Part shown: positions 26,801 to 38,280 of the stretch, one piece after another
Position numbering within the stretch: the stretch's first letter is position 1
Layout of the letters: every line of letters begins with the position of its first letter
NCBI RefSeq assembly: GCF_013426205.1
Contig: NC_089424.1
Location: forward strand, 3,286,001 to 3,350,000
DNA length: 64,000 nt
Reading direction: 5' to 3'
Source: Metarhizium brunneum
Taxonomy: Eukaryota; Ascomycota; Sordariomycetes; Hypocreales; Clavicipitaceae
Made by a program: the position numbers and the translations under genes
The notes under the pieces: model-generated
What the model was told of the DNA's origin: nothing
Database searches by the model: none
What the model saw: the letters and a program-made list of their open reading frames with translations, nothing else

Positions 26801-28688
26801 GGCCTTCCAAAGCTTCCAATTCCGCTGTGCATGTTGCTCGATAATAGCGTTACAATTCCAACACGTAAGAAATCGCTCGGGAGTACTATTGTTAGCGATG
26901 AGAATAGTGGTAGTTGCCTCCACCATGCAGCTTCTTGCTCTGAACTGTTAGATGAGTGACTACCGCCCGCAATTCTTGCAAAAACTTTATCAGTAGCATG
27001 CCGAAATATGTAAAGACCTAAATCAGTGTCTGGCCATGGATACTGCATTGTTGGCCGGATCCATAGATGATGGCGTCCTTATTCGGCAGAGCATCATGCT
27101 CAAAAGTCAGATACGTGAAGCAGTGGTCTGAATTATCAGTTCAGTAGAGAATAATATCAAGTGATAAGCAGATATTTGGCTCGCAGGAGCTAAGAACTGA
27201 GAAACGAAATTGAAGCGCCGTTTTAAGAAGAGTGTCTCTGCTGCTTGTGGTGCCTGTAGTACGCATATCTCCCAAGGCACACTCGGTACAATGATATCGG
27301 GCGAGCAACGTTCTAGTCTTGAGGGGAAAAGCCATCATGCGTCCTGTCCAATTGAACAGTCTTTCAGATATTGGCACATTGCATGGAATATTGCCCAGAG
27401 CGGCCTCATCCCGCAAACCCCAGTAGTGGATAGTGGGGACTTTTGGCCGTCAAACCCGGGAGGTCTCGGGCCAGTGGTCCGCCTGTAGCCCCACTCCCAC
27501 GGCGGCGCGGACTCACGGAGATGGAAGCGGTCCCGGACGTGTTTCCGGCGATACTCTGACACGGTAATAAACTCTGCTTACCCATTCATTTTACTTCTTG
27601 TTGCTAAGCGGGAGCCAGGAAACATCTCTGGATGCGTTCAATTACTCCGTCTTTTGCGTCCGATACTCTTGTGCAGTGCCGGCTCCCCCTTCTCCTTCCC
27701 CCCCCGGTTAAGCCTAATGCCCGTTGAGCGAGGTCAACTTCTTGCACTTCTGCTTAATGATTCAGTGCGCGGGGCCATCCTGTTTACAAGCCCGGCTGGT
27801 TGTCGCCACTCGTTCCAATCGTCTAGAGATGGGTCCATCGATCACCGATTGAATGCAGTGACTTGGTGCATGATTCAAACAACACAATGCCACCGTCTTG
27901 CCCTCCGAGCTGTTCGCAGCTTGAAGCCAGCCCCCAGCTAGTTCGGTCTGGGTCTCGACAGTCGCTCCTGAGCCTTGGCCAGCATTCTCGTTGGGAACAG
28001 CGCTTATGGATCGCGTCTCATTCTCCGGACTCATGGCTCCGCGCCTCAATTGTGGGACAGGCGAGCAGACTGTCGCGAATTCATCGCGCGCTTCAACTTC
28101 TTCGTGGCTTTTTTCGCGTCGTCCACCTTGCCATGTTGCTTTGTCTCCCGAGACAGCTTGAGAGCAGGATGTTTGGTTCGTCTCGCAGCTGTCAACTATA
28201 TAGAAGGACGTATCCATTGGGAGATTGTGTCTTTGGGCAAGTCGCTGTCGTTTGGTACCACGAGGGCATGCCGGATTTTAAAGACCGGTTAACCTAGCTA
28301 TCATGCTTTGCGAATCGGCAGCCGTCAAGAATCTGTACTGGCCAACGGTGCGGCAACCCATGTTCCTGGTACACTACTACACAGCACGATTCTTAAAAAC
28401 AGCCAAGACAAAGGAAGGGATCTTGATACTCTACTTGAAAGAATGCATGGTTGGTTTTCCGTAAAATACTATGCGCGCTCTTGCACGTTGGAGAAGTTGG
28501 CTGCAAGGGATAGAATCACCCCAAGGCCGGGAGTTCGTATGCCAAGCGATCGTCAAAGCCATTACATTAGTTACTGCGTGTGTATCTAGCCGAGCCGCGT
28601 AGGTCAGTAGCAATCCAACACGGACTGCTCTGGTCCTCGTGGCAACCTGCTTGGGACATGATCTCAAGGTAGATGCACCCGCCATTTC
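23880..28688. other. Intergenic region with simple-sequence repeat
   Basis: 4.8 kb without a supported gene. The 238-aa frame at 25695-26411 is largely the translation of a CAY-rich repeat and is not accepted as a gene. A copy of GTACGGAGTACC occurs at 25599-25610. The 151-aa minus-strand frame at 27762-28217 has a plausible composition but no recognised domain and no supporting splice structure. Confidence 0.5.
25985..26280. repeat. CAY-rich (CAC/CAT/ACC) microsatellite
   Basis: About 290 bp dominated by imperfect CAC, CAT and ACA/ACC triplets, giving poly-His, poly-Thr or poly-Ile/Val in the three frames and their complements. The repeat is interrupted and looks old. Length polymorphism between strains is likely. 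Confidence 0.9.
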
Positions 28689-29738
28689 TCACAAAGGAGT
28701 ATCGTTTACAATGCCAAATGTGGCCTTGATGCCCAGGTGGTCGGTAACCCAAGCCTTCTCGAAGCCGAGGGCCAGCAATCCATCCCTCTGCCTCTTCTGG
28801 CCCTGGTCGACCTCGACGTCGGCCCCGAACCTCTCGAGGCCTTGCAACTGGATGCCGCTGCCGCAAAAGTACGCCTTGTCCATCCGCGAACAGCCGAAGC
28901 GATGGCGCAAGGCCGGCAGCGCCTGCTGGCCCCAGGTGAAGCCGTCCTCGCCGCCCTCCTGGCCGCCGAGCTCGAGGTAGGCGTCCTTGAGGTTGTTGTC
29001 CGCGTGGAGGGAGGCGTCAAAGGGCTGGATGGCGTTGAAGTCGCCGGCGATGATGGCGCCCGCTAGTTCCTCGTCGGCGTGCAGGTGCGCCGCGGCAAGA
29101 CGCATCTGCGAGGGACGCATGGGCGGATCGAGAGCCAGTGATTCAAGGTGGGTGTTGCCTAGTCGAATCTTGTTGCGGGTTTCTGGCACCGTGATGTCGA
29201 TAAAGAGAGCGTCCCGCTCCATTTGCGTCGCCGAGTAGTGGACTCGGAAACACGAGGCAATGCCCAAGCGTCTGTCAACAAGCATGGTTGTGCCGCACAA
29301 GCCCGATGCCCAGGCGGAGGTGTCCAAGTCGGTCATGTAGAAGCTCTCTCGGACCCATTTCTTCTGGCTGATGTTGATGAGGTCGGAGGGGTGGCATTCC
29401 TGGAGGTTGATGGCAACGGCCGTAGTGGACGGCAGCTGTTTGGTGAGTTCCTCGAGGTGAGTCAATGCAGCACTCATTCGTGCCTCGGCGAATGGTAGCA
29501 TGAAGTCGATGTTCCAGCTGTACAGGGCCACCGTGGTGATGGCGGAAAACGGAGCTGGATGGTCGGCGGGAGATGCGGCTGGCTTGATGATGGGCTGCCA
29601 GACTTCGCTCTCCGCGTCCCATGTGTAGTATGGTTGCGGCCATGGTTCATCAGATATCCATGGAGTCAGTAGCGATGGCTTCTTCAGCACTCCAGCCTGC
29701 TGGATGGATTTCTGAACGAGCTCGTCCATGGTTGCCAT
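28689..29738 (-). CDS. Endonuclease/exonuclease/phosphatase-fold protein
   Basis: Single-exon protein of 349 aa with the metal-dependent EEP (DNase I-like) fold, whose members cleave phosphodiester bonds in nucleic acids or lipids. Ordered motifs: YSWN with Asn76, LQE with Glu114, GNTHLES with His198, AGDFN with Asp233 and Asn235, SRMDKAYF near 284-291, and TDH with Asp333-His334. These are the usual metal and catalytic positions, so the enzyme should be active. The arrangement recalls TDP2-like members, but the substrate cannot be assigned. I chose the ATG at 29738; the frame stays open about 50 codons further upstream, but that extension is low quality. It is on the same strand as the P450 gene, about 0.8 kb apart. 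Confidence 0.85.
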   Translation of the reverse strand: MATMDELVQKSIQQAGVLKKPSLLTPWISDEPWPQPYYTWDAESEVWQPIIKPAASPADHPAPFSAITTVALYSWNIDFMLPFAEARMSAALTHLEELTKQLPSTTAVAINLQECHPSDLINISQKKWVRESFYMTDLDTSAWASGLCGTTMLVDRRLGIASCFRVHYSATQMERDALFIDITVPETRNKIRLGNTHLESLALDPPMRPSQMRLAAAHLHADEELAGAIIAGDFNAIQPFDASLHADNNLKDAYLELGGQEGGEDGFTWGQQALPALRHRFGCSRMDKAYFCGSGIQLQGLERFGADVEVDQGQKRQRDGLLALGFEKAWVTDHLGIKATFGIVNDTPL

Positions 29739-30297
29739 GATTATGTGGGAGTCGTTAGCAAGCAGATGCCGAGTGGCGGCGAGAAGATGCGGAGACGAGA
29801 AGACGAAAAGACAAGACGACCATTGCAGCACCGGACCGGAACTCACAGACTTGAGGAGGGGCGTCGTTGACTGCCAAACTTGTCGAATCAACTCGAGACG
29901 GCTAGAACTGCGAAAGATCGAGGCAACATGGAAATGGGAATGTGGAATGCCGCGACTCCGAAGCAGGAGTTGTGGGTCACTGTGCCCATAGTAAGCCGAG
30001 AGCCGTGGTGACCCGTTGCCTCAATAATGACTGAGTGCGGCTTCAAAGAGTGGTGCATGTTGATAATTTTGGTTTCCTGTCGGAAATGCAATTAGTTGAC
30101 CAGACCTGATGCCTATACAGCAAAACCCGCCGGCACATCATGTGCGAAAAAAATAGAGGCAAGGTACATGAATTCCACCAAGTTGGACCATGTACACACA
30201 TGCATAACAAGACAGTACGAATATACATGCCGGGTTTAATATCTCTATACATCCCAAGATAAACTTCATCTTATTCGAAAACCCTCATAGCACCCTC

Positions 30298-30358
30298 AAT
30301 CCTCTCTCTCTCTCTCTTTTTATTTTTTATTTTTTATTTTATTTTAATTTTTAAAAAG
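30298..30358. repeat. CT repeat followed by T/A-rich tract
   Basis: A CT dinucleotide run passes into a TTTTA-rich stretch. It lies in the probable 3' region of the P450 gene. Confidence 0.8.
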
Positions 30359-30474
30359 ACACGCTTTTATATAAATAAAACTCCCGGTATCTGGAACCGC
30401 GTACCAGGCATCTGACAAAATAACGACGCAAAGGTGCTAAAATACAAAGAGAAAAGAGTGACGTCCCGGAATCA

Positions 30475-30504
30475 AGAATAAATAAATAAATAAATAAATA
30501 ATAC
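30475..30504. repeat. AAAT tetranucleotide repeat
   Basis: About seven tandem AAAT units, about 60 bp beyond the P450 stop codon, so probably inside its 3' untranslated region. Confidence 0.85.
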
Positions 30505-30562
30505 AGACAAATACAATCAAGGCCCCTTTCCAGGGTCAGCACTGAGCAATAAGCCCCCGAGG

Positions 30563-32589
30563 TCATGCGTATAGTGACTCAACCTCTGTAGTCAGACAAG
30601 ACACAAGACCGCCTTCCGTGGCATCTTTCAACACTCGAGCCACATTATTGTCTCTAACCCTCAAGCGGATCTTGAACGGCATAGGTGACCGGCCCGATAG
30701 GCCATCGTAATCCTTCAGGTCAATAGGGTGTCCGGGCGCAGCTTCCATGGTGAAAGACCACAGGATGCGCGAGATGGCCAGGAAGATCTCGCGATCGGCG
30801 ACCAAGATGGCCGGGCAGATGCGCCGCCCAGCGCCAAACATCCAGTGGTCACGCCCGTTGGCGTCGCTCAAGTTTGAGCTCTGCGCAGACGAAAGCGTGT
30901 CGTTGATGTAGTGATCGGGCTGTCGGGGACATGAGCATAAGGCGGTATTGCAGCATTAGCATTCGCAATGCATAGCACAACGTTCCTACTTACATTAAAC
31001 TTTTGCGGCTCCGGAAAACGACGCTCGTCGTGGTGTATGGTCCATGTGTTCAGGACCAGAACCGTGTCCTTTGGAATCAACTGTCCGTTGTAAACAAAGT
31101 CTTCGGAAACCACGTGTGGAGTTCCCAGCCAAAAGGGATTGTAGCATCGCTCGACTTCTTTGATGATGGCCCGACAGTATGGGAGGTTCTTCTCATCTTG
31201 GGCATCGGGCAGACGGTCTCTGCCGACAACACAGTCCAGCTCGTCTTGGGCGCGACGCTGGATTTCCGGGTACGACGGCATGAGTGCTTGAAACCACTGC
31301 ATGATGGATGCCGTCTGCCGCGTGTTGATTCATGTGTCAGCTCCAATTCCAAGTACACGTACGTGTTGGATAGAATAACAAGAAGTCATCGTACAGTCTC
31401 CACACCACCAATCATAAAAGCCGAGGCCATCATGGCCATGTCCAAGTCGTCCAGCTCCTCTTCTTCGCGCATGGTGAGCAAGGTTGTAGCGAGACAATCC
31501 GGAACCTCTTGTCCGCAGCTCAAACGCTGATGAATGTTTTCAATCATGCCCCCATACGTCTTGACCAGGTCACGGTGTAACTGTTGGCCCCGAGAACGAA
31601 ACTTGGACGGGAAATGTTGTAGCAGGGGCAGGAAATCTAGGAGATTAGACAAGGGACCTGTAACATTCCTACAAGAGGACCAGTGAGCATAACATTGGTG
31701 TGTTTTTGAGTCGACATGACTTGACTTACATGAACTCGCGGGCAAGTCGCAGTGCCGTCGATACGAGGGGGTCTCGCACCGAACCTGTCCTTACACCAAA
31801 CACCATAGTCAACATGTTGTTGAGGGAGCACCGGCCAGCGAATGGCCGGGGATCAACAAGAGAGCAACCATCACTACTTGCCTCCAGGAGGCAGTTGACC
31901 ATGTCAGTAGCCTCTCTGTCAAAGACACAAGTGAACTTGTCAACGGCCTTCTGGTGCAGCCAATCATTTGCGATACGGCGGTGTTTCCGCCTATATATCC
32001 AACCATGTTTTCCGTCAGTCTTTGTCTCCTTTCATAGGACATCAGAGGACTATGCGCTGTGGCCTACCACGTATCGTTGTACGGCGTGACGGTGATTCCT
32101 CGTCCGGCAAGTACACATTGACTCTTGATGTACATGTCTTTGCGCGAGGAGCAGATTGCACCCCTGGTCACCAAAAGATCTTTGGCGACATCTGAGCTGG
32201 AAATCACGACAACTAGTTGCTGTCCAAGCCAGACAGAGTATAAGTCACCAAATCGCTTAGCCCATTTATCAAGGGTAAGTTCCGGATAGTGAGTCAGAAA
32301 CGGGAAGGATCCTGTGTTGCAAGTATTGTCAGTCTTGGCCCTCATCGTCCCAACGCGGGCTCAATATGATTGTCTCACCAACAACTGGGAAACCGGTTGG
32401 TCCTTTCGGGATCTTGTAAAGGAACTCCTTGCTCGGATGGCTCCGGAGCATAAAGTAGGACAACGAATACAGAATACAAGACATGAAAAGGCCGGTCAAT
32501 ATAGAAGTCCCACACGAGGATCCAGCATGATCACTCTCTTGCCTTGTGTTGACTATCGAAGAAACGGACAAGCTTTCGCACTGCGTCAT
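30563..32589 (-). CDS. Cytochrome P450 monooxygenase, microsomal
   Basis: Complete P450 of 555 aa in six exons: 32589-32379, 32311-32068, 31990-31730, 31668-31395, 31314-30994 and 30919-30563. Introns of 61-80 bp all have GT-AG ends, and the frame closes exactly. A hydrophobic N-terminal anchor precedes KIPKGPTGFPVVG, which marks an ER-bound class II enzyme. The helix C WRKHRR is present. The I-helix oxygen-activation motif is GGVETT (326-331). The helix K pair is Glu383/Arg386 in EVER. The heme loop is FGAGRRICP with Cys472 as thiolate ligand. All key residues are present. The start may be 32589 or a downstream in-frame ATG just before the anchor. The family and substrate are not assigned. 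No backbone enzyme of a secondary-metabolite cluster lies nearby, so it appears to be a stand-alone P450. Confidence 0.95.
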
Positions 32590-34666
32590 ATTGCACTACG
32601 CAGCAAGAGATAACGGTCGATGATGCTTGCCAGTTGATCCTTCTCATTGAATAAATGCTTGAATCTCAAAGGGCGGGGGGCGCACCATGTCATTGCCCAT
32701 TTCTCTCCGTAACTCAAGCGAGGCCAAGGGAGGCTCACCGGCCTCGCCGTACAGGGGGGCAAGTCTTTTGTCTCAAGGCTAACATCCCGGAGCCTCAAAA
32801 TTTTACGCAAGAGTTTTGTATCCATTCGCCCGGTGTTGCTGTATTGTGCCAGACCCCATTTCAAGCTCTGGCTGCCCCATCTCGACCACGGTTTGGCTGT
32901 TGGAACATCGTCAGTTGCGGCTCAAACAACAGTTTTCATCATGTTGTTACAGCTGAGCAGGGTTTGCTTAGTCTCTGTAGCGATAACTGCAACCACGTCG
33001 AGTTTGTCCAATCTGCCGGGAGGAGACAGTTTGACAGTATATAATTTCGCGGTAGAGATGAGATACTGTCTGACAGGCTTTCGCATTTATGAACGTATTG
33101 CATTGTAGTATGTGAATACGCTCTGCCCTGTAGACATGATATATTGGTGCTCGATGAGGCCTTTGGTGGTCTGAAACTACCCAGATACGTGCCGAGATGC
33201 CGACACATGGTTTCTTTTTCCGTTGCCACTCGGCGTGGCCGCCAAGGACTGAGACTATTAATGGATAATGGAGGGCACAGGCTGGTCACCAGTTGTCTCT
33301 AGCCTCATGTTCCTAGTTGAGAAAGGTCCTCATATCCTCATCGGCCAAGCCACCGGCTGCTGTACGTCAGCTTGCGGCGGAATAAAGCCCTACTGGCCTA
33401 ACGTGACTCAGTTTAATACGTAATGGCATCGTTGACTGAGTTGCTACCTGTCCGAGTAAGCATTTAGTATAGCCATGAGACCGTAGCCTGGTCGCCTTTT
33501 TTCGGTGACCACGTCCTTTCGCCTCATTGTTGAGCACCACCGTGATACCAATTCAACTCATTTTTGCAACGCTGACTATGATTATACAAAGTTATGCATG
33601 GGTATCCATGTCCAAGAAATATGTCGCGGACACTGGGAAGAACATCTGTGGCTGGACTTCTTGCGTTAGTTCAATATATATCCGGGTTATGTTAAACAGT
33701 TCTTAGCTTGTCTGGTTGAGCGTACCAAAACTGAAATGGCCCATAGGCTTAAACATCATTATCGACCTGGCCATCCCAAATGGGGCTGGATTCCCAGACC
33801 ATGGATTCCCCCGACCCCCTTCTCTCATGGGGCTTATTCTTGGACTGGCCAAGATCGTGATTAGCATCAGGATTAATGAATCGGGCAACAGAGCCCTTGC
33901 GCAACAAACGACGGAGATTCGGCGGATATTTGAAAGTCTCTGAGCAAAGGTAAAGAACGTGGCTTTACGCTACGAGATGCGTGGCAACAATGCCGATTCC
34001 AACACTCTGTCTCTCGTTCTGCGTCATCACGATGTCATCTCCACGGGCGGTTTTGGCTCGTGGGAAGCAAAAGTTCCCGGCCAATAGGTTTACGGGGAGT
34101 AGCCATTTATTATTGAGCAACATGTATTCCGGACCGTACGTTACAGCCTTATTTCTAAGTTAATAGAGGTCACATTGGCAAAACACTTCCGTAGTTCAGC
34201 TATCCTTCAAACCTGGCTTCTTCATCAACCTCCTGCATTGCACTGTGGCTTCGTGGCTTCACCCTCAACATTGTAATCAACCCTTCGAAAATGTCTCCAC
34301 CGTGAGTGCTGCGGCTTATCAGGGCCTACGATCGATCAGGATAAGACTGCAGCAAAGTCCAAAAATACCAAAAAACCGGTGGCATAGCTGTTGTTTTCGG
34401 CCGGCAGCATTAGGGCTCAACTTGGAGAGCGAAAATTATATGGCTACGGCAGTAGTCCGGCCAGCTTCAGCTGGGGGAAAGCGCCATGAAGAGTCCATCA
34501 CTAGTGTATATCAAGATAATTTTAGCAAATCTGACAATGTGTTTGGCATGATGAAAGCGGCAGGTACGTTCTCCCCGCGAGCCTGATTCGAGGTGGAGGT
34601 GAAAAGGGTCCAAATTCTGATGCCATATTAATTAACAACCTTTCCATACAGCAAATACGCAAGACA
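32590..34666. other. Intergenic region, nothing recognised
   Basis: About 2 kb between the P450 start and the glutathione peroxidase stop. The minus-strand frame 32586-32864 abuts the P450 start but has no recognised domain. The plus frame 33716-33943 is likewise unsupported. Presumably it holds the P450 promoter and the peroxidase 3' region. Confidence 0.5.
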
Positions 34667-35455
34667 TTAGTTTGCTGGTCCTGCCGACTTCTCCAACTCG
34701 TCGAGAATGGGCTTCTCGAGCGACTCGGGCTTGGTAGTGCTAGCCCAGCGACCCTTGACCTTGCCATCGCGACCAACTAGGAACTTCTCGAAATTCCACT
34801 TGATGCGCTTAAGGCCCATCAAGCCAGGTTTCTCGGCCTTGAGCCATTCGTACAAGTCGCTGGCCTTTTCACCATTGACATCAATCTTCTGCATGATGGG
34901 GAAGCTGACGCCATAGTTGACGAGGCAGAAGTTCTGAATCTCATCATTGGAGCCGGGTTCCTGGCCGCCAAACTGGTTACAGGGGAAGCCGAGGATGGTG
35001 AAGTCATCGGGGTACTTGTCCTTGATGGACTTGTAAATCTTTTCGAGGCCTTCGTACTGAGGAGTGAAGCCGCACTTGGAGGCGGTATTGACGATGAGGA
35101 CGACTTTGCCCTTGTAGTCAGCGAGAGGGACCTCCTGGCCGCGCTCTACACAATGAAACTATGGTTAGCGATTGGCAAGGTTGATGCAGCATCTTGGGCT
35201 GGGATAGATGGACAAACTGTCGAGCGGCTTGAAGTCGTAGAAGCTAGTTGCAGAAGCCATGGTTGAGAATGCGCGGGGCGTCTGGTGAATTACGAAAGAC
35301 GGCTGCGCAGCGGACTGTGGTGCCAGAGGCCGAGAGACGCTGCAGACGGGATAGCTGGGAGCAATGATGGATAATGGCGAACAAGGCTGGATTGCGATGG
35401 TGGTTCGAGCAATCGAGTGGAGTTGAGGTGCGCGATGACAAATGGGCCGATTCAT
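34667..35455 (-). CDS. Glutathione/thioredoxin peroxidase, GPX3/HYR1-like
   Basis: Non-selenium glutathione peroxidase family enzyme that reduces hydroperoxides; yeast Gpx3 is also a redox sensor. Exons are 35455-35218 and 35145-34667, with a 72-bp intron. Numbered from the second ATG (35260), the protein is 173 aa. It has the peroxidatic Cys39 in NTASKCGF, FPCNQFGGQEPG with Gln76, the probable resolving Cys88 in IQNFC, and the KWNFEKF motif. The frame also starts at an ATG at 35455, adding 65 aa. This extension lacks Asp and Glu, is rich in Arg/Ser/Pro and ends in PRAFST, like a mitochondrial presequence with a cleavage site. The upstream ATG has T at -3, while the second sits in a strong ACCATGG context. 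Leaky scanning could thus give mitochondrial and cytosolic forms (238 and 173 aa). Confidence 0.93.
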
Positions 35456-35592
35456 CTAAATTTCACGGGACGAGGGCGAACCAGAGAGAGGAGGGAAGGC
35501 ACAAGGCAGGCTACTTTTGTTGACTGGATTGATGATGGTGGGGAAATGATCCCATGTTGCACTCCGTACTTGAAGTAACAAATCGGCAGGTT

Positions 35593-35595
<3 letters not shown>

Positions 35596-35628
<33 letters not shown>

Positions 35629-35635
35629 ATGAGCA
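35596..35635. repeat. GA dinucleotide repeat (about 20 units)
   Basis: A perfect 40-bp GA run in the region between the peroxidase and oxidoreductase genes, about 140 bp upstream of the first peroxidase ATG. GA tracts in promoters can keep chromatin open, but no function is shown here. Length may vary between isolates. Confidence 0.95.
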
Positions 35636-35737
35636 TCTAACAAAAGCCTCGGCAGCTCCCATATCCGAGATAAATGGAGCGGGCCTAGGTTGGCTCCAGA
35701 GTCCATACTCGTGACGTTCATTGTCTGCATAGCTCGA

Positions 35738-35750
35738 GGTACGGAGTACC
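35738..35750. repeat. GGTACGGAGTACC imperfect palindrome
   Basis: A 13-bp motif with GGTAC/GTACC arms around GGA. It matches the GTACGGAGTAC motif that recurs between genes elsewhere in the window (6809, 6845, 25599), and ACTCCGTAC appears in the opposite orientation near 16350, 35561 and 41823. Its role is unknown. Confidence 0.7.
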
Positions 35751-36427
35751 TGATGTCCATCTCTATCCCCTCAGTATCGGCGGCGGCGGGGCGATGCAAG
35801 CTCGATTCTGGGGACTCGGGGACTGATTGTTCCGCAAGCCGACTTCAATGTTGAGACAAGACTGTGTGGAGGGACGCATAGCAAAGGATAACATTCTCGG
35901 GGCTCTTCTCTACTAGCATAAGGGGTTGTGGGCTGATGATTGGATGCGCTTGCACTTGAATTGCGCCATGACTCCATATACATAAACCTGTGCACTTGTG
36001 GTAATGCGTACGTAAAGTAATGCACGTTACAGAGAGGCTTAAAGAGCATGGAGTAATGCATGCCAACGCTAAACGTCTCAACGTTTCTCTGACCACAAGT
36101 TGACCTAGAGTAACTCTTCCAAACCGCCTTGCTCGAGTCACTTCAAAGAGAGACAATAGAGGCCATTCGGCAGCAACCCGCGCCCCCGCGTGCGTCATAG
36201 GCACATAGTGACATAACACATGTGCATTGTGCACGCAGCACGACCAGTCAAGGGGTAGACAGGGCCCAGCATCGTCGATGCTCGATAACCGTCTGGTTCA
36301 CGCCAGGCTCCGCCAATCGATCCACCACCACCTGCCAGACGTCTGCCCGTGCCGAGCGCTTAACGTCCTTGCTCAGTGTCCGAGTCCCAGATCACAGTTG
36401 ACCTGACGCTGCTTTAGAACTACATCC

Positions 36428-37860
36428 ATGGACGGGAAGCGCAATATAGTCATTATCGGTACGTGATACACATGACACAAATCCATCACTGCCACCATAG
36501 TGGAAGCCACAGCCGCAGCCGCCCGTTCGTTAATGAACAACGCTGACAAGCACCCCAGGTGGAGGCATAATTGGCTGCACAACAGCCTATTACCTCACTC
36601 GCCATCCAAAGTTTAACCCGGCTATACATACAGTAACTCTTCTCGAAGCTGGCCCGTCGCTTGCATGCGGCGCTTCCGGCAAAGCTGGTGGTTTGCTGGC
36701 GCTGTGGGCATATCCTGCCTGCATAGTGCCTCTTTCCTATAAGCTACACGCAGAGTTGGCTGCTGAGCACAACGGCGCGCAAAAATGGGGCTATCGAAAG
36801 CTACAGTGCGGGAGCTTTGAGGCGGTCGTCTCAAGGAAGAAGCTCAGCAAGCCCAACCAGCCCCAGCTTTCCACAGATGGGGAGAAGCCATGGGAAAAGC
36901 TACCAAAGCAAGACGAGGCGGCGCAAGAGTTATTGGAAGAGGGGATACTACCCAAAGATCTAGATTGGGTGGATCGAGACTTGGTGACGAGCTGGGCTGA
37001 AATGGGCGGCCCCGGAACCACAGAAACGTCCCAAGTTCACCCATTTCACTTTACCACCACTATTGGCGAATTAGCAAAACAGGCTGGTGTTGAAATTAGG
37101 ACGGATGTCAAGGTGACCAAAGTTGCAACGTCAAAAACCGCCGTGGAAAGGGTCGAATACCTGGATAGAAGCACTGGGGAGATGAGGGACATTAAAGATG
37201 CAACTGATATTGTGGTTACTGCCGGCCCATGGACAGGACGATTATTGCCGCGAGCGAAAGTGGAAGGCTTGCGAGCACATAGTGTCGTTTATGATGCGGA
37301 GGTATCACCGTTTGCCGTCTTCACCGATATCCAGCTGCCCAGTGACTTTGTACCAGAGCACCGGGCGAAACTGGGACAACAGAGGATGCACAAGAGCCAC
37401 GTCGATCCCGAAATCTATGCCCGTCCCTTTGGCGAGGCGTACGCCTGCGGTAAACCCCCCACGGAACACTGTATTCCGGAAATAAATGACACTGACTCGT
37501 TGCATAGGTGAAGGGGATACAACCACCCCGCTGCCAGACACGGTCGACCAAGTCGAATGTGACGAGGCCCGGTGCGACGATATTACTTCGTATATTAGTA
37601 CATTCAGCCCAGTTCTTGCTGCAGCACCCATCAAAGCCAAGCAATCATGTTATCTGCCGCGACATATGCGCTTCGGGCAAGAGAGTGGTCCGCTCATAGG
37701 GCAGACGACGGTACCAGGATTGTGGGTGGCTGCGGGCCATACATGCTGGGGGATTCAGAATGGTCCTGCAACAGGAAAATTGATGTCCGAGTATTTATTT
37801 GACGGAGTCGCTAAAAGTGCGAACATTGATAAGCTGGACCCGAGAAAGTTCAAGGTGTAG
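36428..37860 (+). CDS. FAD-dependent oxidoreductase, TDA3-like
   Basis: D-amino-acid-oxidase-superfamily flavoprotein of 424 aa, closest in layout to yeast Tda3, a protein linked to endosomal recycling. Exons are 36428-36458, 36559-37449 and 37508-37860. Introns of 100 and 58 bp have GT-AG ends, and the frame closes exactly. The N-terminal Rossmann motif VIIGGGIIG (8-16), which holds the ADP part of FAD, is split by intron 1 after the first Gly. TVTLLEAG supplies the acidic residue at the end of strand 2, followed by GASGKAGG. The C-terminal LWVAAGHTCWGIQNGPATG is the usual flavin-contacting segment of the family. It is divergent from the peroxidase gene, with about 970 bp between start codons. 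The substrate is unknown. Confidence 0.92.
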
Positions 37861-38280
37861 TGGACGAAGCTGAATGAAAATCGAAGATATGCATACGTGA
37901 TCGCCGTCTAAATGAACCCACATGGAGGCAGTACCACGCTTTCCGTACACGCATCCAACTTTCCCCTAACAATTCTGGGTGCTGCATATCTAAACCGCTC
38001 CGTTGTGCTCATATGATCCCAAGTCAAAGTTTTGACCCCTTTTTTCTCCTGTTCACTCTTTCATTTCCTTCTTTTTTGCTACAACCCTCATATACCATGT
38101 TAATGTAACCCCAACCCTGGAATCGCCATGCTCGAAGCAAGCCACGGCCAAAATCTCCACTTTTGCGCCCACGGCCTTATCGATAGGGCACCATTCAGAA
38201 ATTTTGGCAGCAAACTTCCAAACCTCTCCCGTCGTAACCTATCCACCACCAACCAAATACTCCCAAACCGAACCGCCACC

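Noticed and set aside
27762..28217. 151-aa minus-strand frame
   Set aside because: Plausible composition but no domain, no neighbours on the same transcript and strong overlap with plus-strand frames.
32586..32864. 92-aa frame abutting the P450 start
   Set aside because: It ends at the P450 start codon in another frame; no P450 or other domain is seen, and the P450 is already complete.
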